Assembly (NCBI GenBank): GCA_045641065.1
Contig: JAZUGF010000057.1
Coordinates: 1 to 39,422, forward strand
DNA length: 39,422 bases
From: UBA1723 sp045641065
Lineage (GTDB): Bacteria; Bacteroidota; Bacteroidia; Bacteroidales; Paludibacteraceae
Direction of reading: 5' to 3'
The position numbers were made by a program, and so were the translations under genes. This document shows positions 1 through 6,058 of the stretch, one piece after another. The notes beneath the pieces were generated by a model. The model ran no database searches, was not told where the DNA came from, and saw only the letters and a program-made list of their open reading frames with translations. The first letter of the stretch is position 1, and the number at the start of each line of letters is the position of its first letter.

Positions 1-99
1 CTTCAGCTTAAAAAGTACATCTGGTGGTACAACAATAAAAGAATCAAACTTAGATTAAACGGTATGAGCCCGGTTCAATACCGAGCCCATACTTTATAA
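1..99 (+). CDS. IS3-family transposase, C-terminal fragment (5' end outside window)
   Basis: Reading frame 1 gives 32 residues ending at TAA (97-99). The tail contains YIWWYNNKRIKLRLNGMSPVQ followed by a YRAHTL end. This is the typical end of the rve integrase domain of IS3-family OrfB: a Tyr-Asn-x-x-Arg-Ile segment, then a Leu-x-Gly-x-Ser-Pro-x-x-Tyr-Arg segment. The catalytic DDE residues are upstream of the window, so activity cannot be judged. In this family OrfB is normally made by programmed frameshifting from OrfA; that cannot be seen here. Confidence 0.8.
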   Translation, partial: LQLKKYIWWYNNKRIKLRLNGMSPVQYRAHTL

Positions 100-114
100 A
101 TTTTATTTTTTTAA

Positions 115-139
115 TGTCCAACTTTTGGGGTGCACCTCA
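115..139. repeat. Right terminal inverted repeat of the IS3-family element
   Basis: The 25 bp, read inward on the minus strand, begin TGAGGTGCACCCC and continue with an A-run and GTTGGACA. This resembles the IS150-group ends, which start with TG and contain a CACCC..AAAAGTTGGACA core. It lies 15 bp after the transposase stop. The left repeat is out of view, so this is a match to the family pattern and not a verified pair. Confidence 0.65.
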
Positions 140-161
140 TGATATCACGTCTCTATATATT

Positions 162-1193
162 TTATCGTATATAAATTACCTCTGGCTCAATTCGAATTCC
201 AAATCTGCTCCATACGTCGACTTGGATTGTGTTTGCTAATTCAATTATGTCTCTGCTTGTGGCATTTCCATTGTTGACGAGGATGAGTGCTTGTTTGTGC
301 CAAACTCCGGCTCCATTGTGGCTCATTCCTTTCCATCCACAACGCTCAATCATCCATCCTGCAGGAATCTTCACCTCTGTCTCTGAAACCTCGTATTTGG
401 GCACGACAACGGTTTCGTCGATAGCAGTCTCGCGTCGACAGATTTCTTCGTAGATAGAACGGTCTACAATTGGATTTTTGAAATAGCTTCCTGCACTTCC
501 AATTTTGCCGACCTCTGGCAACTTATTGTTTCTTATAGTGATAATTGTCTCACGGATGGTTTTAAGATTGATATCCTTTCCTTCCAACTCCTTTGATAAA
601 CCACCATAAGATAGTTTGAAATCAGGTTGTTTCTTCAATCTGTAAGTGACGTGTGTGACGATAAACTGATCTTTCCAATCCTCTTTGAATCGGCTCATAC
701 GGTATCCGAAATGAAGATCTTCATTCTGTGCGACGTGAATGCTCGCGTCTGCAATCTTTATCATCTCCACCTCTTTGATGATATCCTTCGCCTCCACACC
801 GTATGCTCCTACATTTTGCACTGTTGATGCTCCGACCGTGCCTGGAATAATAGATAGATTCTCCGCACCACAGTAGTTATGCTCCACTGCCCACGCTATG
901 AAATCATCCATAATCTCACCGGCTCCGACCTTCACGTCAACAATCTTCGCGTCTTCATTGATAATCTCAATTCTTTTGATCTGTGAGTGCATCATGGTGC
1001 CTTTGAAATCATCGCAAAGAAGGATATTGCTGCCGCTACCAAGCTGAAACAATTGTTTTCCTGCAATGTAGCCCTCTTTGATAAACGATTGAAGTTCAGC
1101 AACATTATCATATTCAATGAATTCACTGCAACATCTGTCGAGACCGAATGTGTTGTGATTCTTTAGAGAAAAATTCTTTTTTATGCTGATCAT
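162..1193 (-). CDS. murB: UDP-N-acetylenolpyruvoylglucosamine reductase MurB
   Basis: MurB reduces UDP-GlcNAc-enolpyruvate to UDP-MurNAc with NADPH and bound FAD, the second committed step of cytoplasmic peptidoglycan precursor synthesis. The 343-residue length and layout match the E. coli-like type I enzyme. Visible motifs are NTFG (14-17), the FAD-binding GSGSNILL (52-59), IPGTVGAS..NVGAYG (116-132), the type I insert motif YRMSRFK (164-170), GSAGSYFKNP with the proton-donor Ser236 (232-241), and EPEV with the catalytic Glu near 338. The ATG at 1191-1193 is the first in-frame start after a consensus promoter at 1239-1269. The gene stands alone; an IS3 end lies 22 bp past its stop and no hairpin terminator is visible there. 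Confidence 0.97.
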   Translation of the reverse strand: MISIKKNFSLKNHNTFGLDRCCSEFIEYDNVAELQSFIKEGYIAGKQLFQLGSGSNILLCDDFKGTMMHSQIKRIEIINEDAKIVDVKVGAGEIMDDFIAWAVEHNYCGAENLSIIPGTVGASTVQNVGAYGVEAKDIIKEVEMIKIADASIHVAQNEDLHFGYRMSRFKEDWKDQFIVTHVTYRLKKQPDFKLSYGGLSKELEGKDINLKTIRETIITIRNNKLPEVGKIGSAGSYFKNPIVDRSIYEEICRRETAIDETVVVPKYEVSETEVKIPAGWMIERCGWKGMSHNGAGVWHKQALILVNNGNATSRDIIELANTIQVDVWSRFGIRIEPEVIYIR

Positions 1194-1238
1194 ATATATG
1201 CTGTCTGTTTATAAGGTTCAACCTACATGTAATCTGGG

Positions 1239-1269
1239 CAAAATTAACATATTACTTTGACATGTCAAA
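1239..1269 (-). promoter_or_regulatory. Bacteroidota-type promoter of murB, with a palindrome over the -33 box
   Basis: On the minus strand, TTTG (1269-1266), 19 nt, then TAATTTTG (1246-1239) is an exact match to the TTTG-N19-TAnnTTTG consensus. Transcription would start near 1232, about 40 nt before the murB ATG. The -33 box is embedded in a perfect 14-bp palindrome, TTTGACATGTCAAA, at 1256-1269. Confidence 0.65.
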
Positions 1270-1311
1270 ATCTATAAGATTCACAGGTACATTATATATT
1301 CGACAGAGTCC

Positions 1312-1556
1312 TTAAAAACAACCATGATTCTCAGCTTCTCCAAATTCACCGGTTATGGGATTTAACCGTCTAACCACCCAATATGGATCTCCATGCCATT
1401 TTACAACATTATTGCCTAAGGAAATCTATTTGTATCAAAACTCAAAATCAAAACGGTTACACTATCCACCACTTTTATAATATCCTCCCTTACAGTCCAA
1501 AATTCATGTAGCTCATTATGATTTTTGGCATATGGATATGCATTTTTGTTATCCAT
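1312..1556 (-). pseudogene. Small hypothetical gene, probably frameshifted (about 80 residues if restored)
   Basis: Not recognised. On the minus strand an ATG at 1556 opens 46 residues (MDNKNAYPYAKNHNELHEFW at the start, ending DTNRFP) and stops at TAG 1416-1418. From about 1419 the next frame continues with LGNNVVKWHGDPYWVVRRLN and ends in ENHGCF at TAA 1312-1314. Both halves have protein-like composition. Adding one base in CCTTAGGC (for example CCTTTAGGC) joins them into about 81 residues with no other change. The ATG lies 32 nt after the stop of the membrane-protein gene at 1589-2074 on the same strand, so the two were probably co-transcribed. It could be a true inactivating frameshift, a sequencing error at a short homopolymer, or two unrelated short frames. 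I favour one broken gene. Confidence 0.5.
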
Positions 1557-1588
1557 TTGTTTAGAAGAATTTGTGGTTTTAGGATATT

Positions 1589-2074
1589 TCAAAATCCACT
1601 ATTAGTCAATGGACATATAATTTTTCTTTTGTCGTCGGCAAAGCTACGAAGTTTATGTCTAAAAGTGTAATAACGTACAAGACCATTATTGGTAAGATTG
1701 AAATAGTAAGTGGTCTTTTGGGTGATGATATTCATACTCACTTGAGTTCGTCCAGCATCGACATTCACTTTCTCTATCTTTCCCCAACTGATCGTATTAT
1801 AATTTTTAGTTATGCTATCATAAAGAAATATGCCGTTTTCATCAATCTTTAGTAGAATAGCCTCTTCTGAAGTCTCTGGGGAATGAAATTTTTTTGCCAC
1901 AAAAAAGAACAGAATGCAAATTCCAAACAAGATTTTTATGAATACGTGTATAGATGAAAATACTATAATGTATAATATAAAGCCAACTGCATATAGGGTT
2001 AATGCGAATTTGAATTGTCCAGAAATGCCTCCGTATGTTGCTTTGTCCTTTTCTGTCAAGATATATGGTTTCAT
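1589..2074 (-). CDS. Hypothetical two-TM membrane protein with a C-terminal cytosolic domain
   Basis: 161 residues, family not recognised with certainty. After a short polar N-terminus there are two closely spaced hydrophobic segments (about residues 22-42 and 46-60, separated by a very short turn) ending in a lysine pair (AKKF). The remaining roughly 100 residues are soluble and beta-rich (LLKIDENGIFLYD.., ISWGKIEKVNV.., YYFNLTN) and end in basic HKLRSF. This two-TM hairpin plus small beta domain resembles YcxB-like/bacterial PH-domain membrane proteins, but that is only a shape-level similarity. The start at 2074 is the first Met of the frame. It lies after the rpmA terminator (2093-2127) and I see no good promoter of its own, so it may depend on read-through. 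The frameshifted small gene follows 32 nt downstream. Confidence 0.7.
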   Translation of the reverse strand: MKPYILTEKDKATYGGISGQFKFALTLYAVGFILYIIVFSSIHVFIKILFGICILFFFVAKKFHSPETSEEAILLKIDENGIFLYDSITKNYNTISWGKIEKVNVDAGRTQVSMNIITQKTTYYFNLTNNGLVRYYTFRHKLRSFADDKRKIICPLTNSGF

Positions 2075-2092
2075 ATAAACTCTTTGGAGTAT

Positions 2093-2127
2093 AAAAAAGA
2101 CACCTCACAAATCAACTTTGTGAGATG
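2093..2127 (-). terminator. Rho-independent terminator of the rplU-rpmA operon
   Basis: On the minus strand CATCTCACAAA pairs with TTTGTGAGGTG (11 bp with one G-U) around a 5-nt loop and is followed by TCTTTTTT. It begins about 35 bp after the rpmA stop. Confidence 0.85.
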
Positions 2128-2161
2128 CCCCAAAATTTATAAGCTATGAACAAACAATTCG

Positions 2162-2431
2162 TTATTCAGCTACTGCGTTGATTGCCTCTACAGAAACGAA
2201 AGACTTGTTGTCTCTCTTCTTGCGGAATACAACTACTCCGTCAACCAATGCAAACAATGTATGGTCGCTACCCATACCTACGTTCTCACCTGGGTGATGA
2301 ACTGTACCTCTCTGACGTACGATGATGTTACCTGCCTTAGCAAACTGACCACCGAAAAGCTTTACACCAAGTCTCTTACTTGCTGATTCACGTCCGTTCT
2401 TAGAACTGCCAACACCTTTTTTGTGTGCCAT
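2162..2431 (-). CDS. rpmA: 50S ribosomal protein L27
   Basis: L27 is a large-subunit protein whose N-terminal arm reaches the peptidyl-transferase centre. The 89 residues start MAHKKGVGSSKNGRESASKR, the conserved L27 N-terminus, and contain GNIIVRQRGT and the HPGENVGMG segment typical of the family. There is no N-terminal extension of the Firmicutes type that needs proteolytic removal. It lies 19 bp downstream of rplU, the classic L21-L27 gene pair, and a strong hairpin terminator follows. In many Bacteroidales serS comes next; here it does not, so the neighbourhood is rearranged. Confidence 0.97.
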   Translation of the reverse strand: MAHKKGVGSSKNGRESASKRLGVKLFGGQFAKAGNIIVRQRGTVHHPGENVGMGSDHTLFALVDGVVVFRKKRDNKSFVSVEAINAVAE

Positions 2432-2450
2432 GTCTTTACCCTTTCCTTAA

Positions 2451-2765
2451 TTATGCAACAACCTCGTTAACTTTAACCTGAGTGAACTGCTGACGGTGAC
2501 CGTTCAACTTACGGTAACCCTTGCGTCTCTTCTTGTGGAATACAAGAACCTTCTCACCCTTAACTAGTGGAGAAACAACCTCTGCTACTACCTTAGCACC
2601 AGAAATTGTAGGAGCTCCTACAGTTACACTACCGTTGTTGTCGATCAACAACACCTTGTCAAACTCTACCTTTGAGCCCTGCTCAACGTTCAAGTGGTGA
2701 ACGAACAATGTCTGGTCTTTCTCAACCTTGAATTGCTGTCCTGCAATCTCAACTATTGCGTACAT
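2451..2765 (-). CDS. rplU: 50S ribosomal protein L21
   Basis: L21 binds 23S rRNA in the large subunit. I chose the ATG at 2763-2765 (104 residues, MYAIVEIAGQQFKVEKDQ..) because the conserved family start is M-Y-A-I-V-x-x-x-G-x-Q. The frame is open upstream to 2900, but the extra 45 residues are not L21-like and would run over the promoter. Conserved features include GQQFKVEKD (9-17), VGAPTISGAKV and the basic segment KKRRKGYRKLNGHRQ towards the C-terminus. First gene of the rplU-rpmA operon, with a leader of about 75 nt, and divergent from ftsY. Confidence 0.96.
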   Translation of the reverse strand: MYAIVEIAGQQFKVEKDQTLFVHHLNVEQGSKVEFDKVLLIDNNGSVTVGAPTISGAKVVAEVVSPLVKGEKVLVFHKKRRKGYRKLNGHRQQFTQVKVNEVVA

Positions 2766-2846
2766 ATTATAAAAAATAATAAAATTAGATCCGGTGGTGC
2801 ACCCCTTTCTGAGATGACTTACTGAACCACGTAGGAAAAACGGATG

Positions 2847-2876
2847 CAAAAATACTATAATTTCGTAATATTCAAA
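2847..2876 (-). promoter_or_regulatory. Promoter of rplU-rpmA
   Basis: Minus strand: TTTG (2876-2873), 18 nt, TATTTTTG (2854-2847), a near-consensus Bacteroidota promoter. Predicted start near 2840 leaves a leader of about 75 nt before rplU. It is back to back with the ftsY promoter, the two -33 boxes being only 8 bp apart. Confidence 0.6.
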
Positions 2877-2884
2877 AGGAATGT

Positions 2885-2915
2885 ATTGCTTTTTTGCCAT
2901 TTTTCACTAATTTTG
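2885..2915 (+). promoter_or_regulatory. Promoter of ftsY-rimO
   Basis: ATTG (2885-2888), 19 nt, TAATTTTG (2908-2915): exact -7 box and correct spacing, with a one-base mismatch in the -33 box. The predicted start near 2922 leaves a leader of about 18 nt before the ATG at 2940. This supports that start over the upstream ATG at 2844, which lies before the promoter. Confidence 0.6.
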
Positions 2916-2939
2916 TATCGTAATCTTATCAAATATAGT

Positions 2940-3905
2940 ATGGGTTTCTTTAGCAGTTTATTTGGAAAGGAAAAAAAAGAGGCGTTGGACAAGGGTCTTG
3001 AAAAAACTAAGACTAGCGTCTTTTCTAAAATCACACGCGCTATCGCTGGTAAAAGTAAGGTCGATGAGGAGGTCCTTGATAATCTTGAGGAGGTTCTTAT
3101 CACTTCCGACGTTGGTGTTGACACTACTTTGCGAATCATTGAGCGTATCGAGGCTCGTGTGGCAAGAGACAAATACGTCTCTACAGATGAACTAAATGAA
3201 ATCTTACGTGATGAGATTGCCTCTTTGCTTGAGGAAAACAATACTGATGATTCAGAGGAATTCCAGGTGCCGGAAGGCAAACACCCATATGTGATTATGG
3301 TTGTCGGCGTTAACGGTGCTGGAAAGACAACAACAATCGGGAAACTTGCATATCAATATAAGAAGGCTGGCAAGAAGGTGGTGCTTGGTGCTGCCGACAC
3401 TTTCCGTGCTGCTGCTATTGAACAGCTTGCAGTGTGGGGTGAGCGTGTGGATTGCCCAGTAATCCGTCAGAAAATGGGTTCAGATCCAGCTGCTGTGGCA
3501 TATGACACTATCGCTTCTGCTAAAGCTCAGGATGCCGACGTGGTGATCATAGATACCGCCGGTCGTCTACACAACAAGATCAACTTGATGAATGAGTTGA
3601 CTAAGATTAAGCAGGTGATGAAGAAGATTATCCCTGATGCTCCACACGATGTGATGCTTGTTCTTGATGGCTCTACAGGTCAGAATGCATATGAGCAGGC
3701 TAAACAGTTCACTAAGGCTACAGACGTAACGTCGCTTGCTATCACAAAACTTGATGGTACAGCTAAGGGTGGAGTGGTGATCGGTATCTCTGATCAGTTT
3801 AAGATTCCTGTAAGATATATTGGTGTAGGTGAGGGTATTGAACACTTGCAGGTGTTCAACCGACGCGAGTTTGTTGATTCTCTATTCAAGAATGAAGAAA
3901 AATAA
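2940..3905 (+). CDS. ftsY: Signal recognition particle receptor FtsY
   Basis: FtsY is the SRP-receptor GTPase that docks SRP-ribosome complexes at the inner membrane. The start at 2940 gives 321 residues beginning MGFFSSLFGK, the amphipathic start common in FtsY proteins with a short A domain. The four-helix N domain spans about 15-100. The G domain carries the P-loop GVNGAGKT (123-130), the insertion-box motif DTFRAAA (153-159), DTAGRLH (205-211) and TKLDGTAKGG (269-278). The long acidic A domain of E. coli FtsY is absent, as usual in this phylum. The frame extends upstream to 2844, but those residues lie across the promoter. It overlaps rimO by 14 nt, which suggests translational coupling. 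Confidence 0.97.
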   Translation: MGFFSSLFGKEKKEALDKGLEKTKTSVFSKITRAIAGKSKVDEEVLDNLEEVLITSDVGVDTTLRIIERIEARVARDKYVSTDELNEILRDEIASLLEENNTDDSEEFQVPEGKHPYVIMVVGVNGAGKTTTIGKLAYQYKKAGKKVVLGAADTFRAAAIEQLAVWGERVDCPVIRQKMGSDPAAVAYDTIASAKAQDADVVIIDTAGRLHNKINLMNELTKIKQVMKKIIPDAPHDVMLVLDGSTGQNAYEQAKQFTKATDVTSLAITKLDGTAKGGVVIGISDQFKIPVRYIGVGEGIEHLQVFNRREFVDSLFKNEEK

Positions 3906-5196
3906 CACAATTGAGTTTATAAATCTCGGATGCTCAAAGAATCTTGTGGATTCGGAGCATTTGAGTGCACAGCTGCAGAAGCAGGGCTATAATTGTCGTC
4001 ACGATTCAGATAAGATTACAGGTTCCACAGTCGTAGTCAATACGTGTGGATTTATCGGTGACGCAAAAGAAGAGTCTATCAACACAATCTTGAATCTATG
4101 TGAACTTAAAAGAAAACATAAGATTGAGAAATTGTTTGTGATGGGATGTCTTTCCGAACGCTATCTTGCCGACTTGGAGAAAGAAATTCCTGAGGTAGAC
4201 AAGTACTATGGTAAGTTTACGTGGAAGAAGATGATTGCCGACCTTGGCCATTCCTACGATGATTCTCTATCCACAACCCGTGATATCACAACTCCAAAGC
4301 ATTACGCTTATTTGAAGATTTCAGAAGGATGCAACCGTCGTTGCTCCTACTGTGCTATACCTATCATCACCGGACCTCACAAGTCGATCCCGATGGAAGA
4401 ACTTGTAGATGAGGCTAAGAGATTGGTGGCGACAGGAGTCAAGGAGTTGCAGGTTATCGCACAGGATTTGTCGTCATACGGAAAGGATTTGTACGGCAAG
4501 GTGATGCTGCCTGAATTGGTAGAGAAATTGTCGGATATTCCGGGTGTTGAATGGATTCGTTTGCATTATGCTTATCCATCTGATTTCCCATGGGATTTGT
4601 TGCGTGTGATGAACGAGCGCAGCAACGTCTGCAAATATCTTGATGTGGCATTCCAGCATATCACAACGGGAATGTTGAAGAAGATGCTTCGACACGTCAC
4701 TAAGGAGGAGACAATCGAGTTTATTGAGAGAGTCAGACGAGAAGTTCCAGGTATCACGTTGAGAACCACATTCATCGTCGGTCATCCAGGTGAGACTGAG
4801 GAGGATTTCAATGAACTTTTGCAATTCGTAAAAGACACAAAGTTCGATCGTATGGGAGCGTTTGCTTACTCTGAGGAGGAGGGCACATATTCAGCACGTC
4901 ATTATAAGGATGATATTCCATTTGAGACAAAGCAGGAACGTCTTGATGCATTGATGAAGGTGCAGGAGAGAATAGCATTGCAGAAGAATGGAGAGAGAGT
5001 AGGGCAGAAGATGAAGGTGATTGTCGACAGAGAAGATACTGAGTATTTCATCTGCCGCACTGAATTCGACTCACCTGAAGTAGATCAGGAGGTGTTGGTG
5101 AAGAAGTCTGAAAATGACATGAAAATCGGCGAATTCTACAATGTAGAGATTACTGACTGCGACTATTTCGATTTATTTGGTAAGGTAGTGGAATAA
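3892..5196 (+). CDS. rimO: Ribosomal protein S12 methylthiotransferase RimO
   Basis: RimO is a radical-SAM enzyme with two iron-sulfur clusters that methylthiolates a conserved aspartate of ribosomal protein S12. The start at 3892 (MKKNNTIEFINLGCSKN) gives 434 residues, the usual length. The N-terminal UPF0004 domain carries cluster cysteines Cys14 (GCSKNLVDSE, a signature that separates RimO from MiaB), Cys52 and Cys86. The radical-SAM motif is CNRRCSYC (Cys147, 151, 154), and a TRAM-like domain ends the protein (about 370-434). The start lies inside the last codons of ftsY, and the ftsY-rimO pairing is common in Bacteroidales. A bidirectional terminator follows at 5236. Confidence 0.97.
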   Translation: MKKNNTIEFINLGCSKNLVDSEHLSAQLQKQGYNCRHDSDKITGSTVVVNTCGFIGDAKEESINTILNLCELKRKHKIEKLFVMGCLSERYLADLEKEIPEVDKYYGKFTWKKMIADLGHSYDDSLSTTRDITTPKHYAYLKISEGCNRRCSYCAIPIITGPHKSIPMEELVDEAKRLVATGVKELQVIAQDLSSYGKDLYGKVMLPELVEKLSDIPGVEWIRLHYAYPSDFPWDLLRVMNERSNVCKYLDVAFQHITTGMLKKMLRHVTKEETIEFIERVRREVPGITLRTTFIVGHPGETEEDFNELLQFVKDTKFDRMGAFAYSEEEGTYSARHYKDDIPFETKQERLDALMKVQERIALQKNGERVGQKMKVIVDREDTEYFICRTEFDSPEVDQEVLVKKSENDMKIGEFYNVEITDCDYFDLFGKVVE

Positions 5197-5235
5197 AACG
5201 TTGACGATGACGTTAACGTTGACGATAACGATAAC
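5197..5235. repeat. Imperfect hexanucleotide repeat tract after rimO
   Basis: Directly after the rimO stop lie six consecutive hexamers of the form (A/G)ACG(A/T)T: AACGTT, GACGAT, GACGTT, AACGTT, GACGAT, AACGAT, then AAC. It is non-coding and abuts the terminator hairpin. Function unknown. Confidence 0.75.
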
Positions 5236-5270
5236 AAAAATCCCGAAAGTTTGGCTTTCGGGATTTTTTG
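5236..5270. terminator. Bidirectional terminator between rimO and the convergent lipoprotein gene
   Basis: AAATCCCGAAAG and CTTTCGGGATTT form a 12-bp perfect stem with a 5-nt loop. T-runs follow on both strands (GGGATTTTTTG on plus, GGGATTTTTG on minus), so it can end rimO transcripts and those of the gene at 5318-5848. Confidence 0.9.
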
Positions 5271-5317
5271 TTTTGATTATCAGCTAAATTACATTGTTTG
5301 AAGAGATCTTTGGATAC

Positions 5318-5848
5318 TTACTCAACAGGACCAAGTATTGGCAACTGAATCACATGATTCTCATCTAACGGGAAAGCATTTGAGAAATGGAACGTTGAAA
5401 TACTAGTGGAATCACTGTCAAAATATACAGAAGCTACAAAAGATGCTCTTTTGCCTACAAAATTCCATTTGTTTTCATCTTCGCAAGGGAATGTGGCGTC
5501 TTTCAATTTAGTTACTCCAAACTCAAATGGTTTTACGTTTCTGTCAAGACTGAAATTACCATACTCTGAAAGCTTTGCTGTTTGGTCAAACAAACTTAAG
5601 AATATTTTATCTTTATCGCTTGTGATGTAAGCATAATAGTCGTTGCCTTTGTTTGTGACTTTAACTGGCAAACGGAATGTGTCGCCATCAAACACTATTA
5701 CATCAGTTGTTTTGCTTTCTACCACAACAGTATTGCCATCGTCTTTCTTGATTTCTCTGTCATCGTCTTCATCGCAAGATGATAAAATAAATGAAGATCC
5801 GATTAAAGCACAAGTCGCTATTACATAACTAAGTTTTTTCATATTCAT
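5318..5848 (-). CDS. Putative surface lipoprotein of unknown function
   Basis: 176 residues, family not recognised. The N-terminus is a lipoprotein signal: MKK (a second Met at residue 3 may be the true start), a hydrophobic core, and lipobox LSSC with Cys25. The residues after the cysteine are DEDDDREIKKDDG. In Bacteroidota, acidic stretches just after the lipidated cysteine act as a surface-export signal, so display on the outer face of the outer membrane is likely. The mature part looks beta-rich (alternating VIVFDGDTFRLPVKV, YYAYITSD, FVASVYFDS) with one internal cysteine, like a single immunoglobulin-type fold; no active-site motif is visible. Monocistronic: its own promoter-like element lies upstream and it shares a terminator with rimO. 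Confidence 0.85.
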   Translation of the reverse strand: MNMKKLSYVIATCALIGSSFILSSCDEDDDREIKKDDGNTVVVESKTTDVIVFDGDTFRLPVKVTNKGNDYYAYITSDKDKIFLSLFDQTAKLSEYGNFSLDRNVKPFEFGVTKLKDATFPCEDENKWNFVGKRASFVASVYFDSDSTSISTFHFSNAFPLDENHVIQLPILGPVE

Positions 5849-5887
5849 ACTTTGTCTGTTTAGTTGTACGCATTAATGTTCAGATGA

Positions 5888-5921
5888 CAAATGTAGTAAA
5901 CTTTATTTTGATATCCTACAA
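5888..5921 (-). promoter_or_regulatory. Probable promoter of the lipoprotein gene
   Basis: Minus strand TACATTTG (5895-5888) is an exact TAnnTTTG -7 box about 40 nt before the gene. The only -33 candidate is TTG (5921-5919) at a long 23-nt spacing, so only the -7 element is well supported. Confidence 0.4.
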
Positions 5922-5995
5922 GAAAAAATGATTTTTTGAGTTTACAATGAAATGATTTTTACTATCGTCTCTAACTAATCCTTGATATAGTTTGG

Positions 5996-6033
5996 ATAAA
6001 ACAAAAGAGCCAGACGTAAAATCTGGCTCTTGG
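5996..6033 (-). terminator. Terminator of nrdD
   Basis: On the minus strand AAGAGCCAGA and TCTGGCTCTT form a perfect 10-bp stem with a 7-nt loop, followed by TTTGTTTTAT. It begins about 26 bp after the nrdD stop and separates nrdD from the lipoprotein gene. Confidence 0.85.
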
Positions 6034-6058
6034 TGATATAAATGAACAGAATCTGTTA

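Larger units (their letters stand above)
1..139 (+). mobile_element. 3' end of an IS3-family insertion sequence
   Basis: The window opens inside the C-terminal end of a transposase and closes this element with a terminal repeat at 115-139. The pairing of a transposase tail with a terminal repeat about 15 bp after its stop is the normal layout of the right end of IS3/IS150-type elements. The rest of the element, and the matching left repeat, lie outside the window. The element ends only 22 bp from the stop of murB and the two genes converge, so the insertion sits just downstream of murB without breaking it. Confidence 0.8.

Noticed and set aside
1842..2108. Minus-strand frame of 88 residues overlapping the two-TM protein gene
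   Set aside because: It overlaps the better frame at 1589-2074, which has a coherent two-TM plus soluble domain layout, and it starts inside the rpmA terminator.
2796..2805. GGTGCACCCC in the rplU leader, matching the IS3 terminal repeat
   Set aside because: Only 10 bp are shared, with no transposase or second repeat nearby; treated as chance or as part of the leader fold.
2766..2900. Upstream extension of rplU to 2900
   Set aside because: It would be translated from before the promoter, and L21 proteins start at MYAIVE.
2844..2939. Upstream extension of ftsY from ATG 2844
   Set aside because: The added 32 residues cross the predicted promoters, and the family start is MGFFSSLFGK at 2940.
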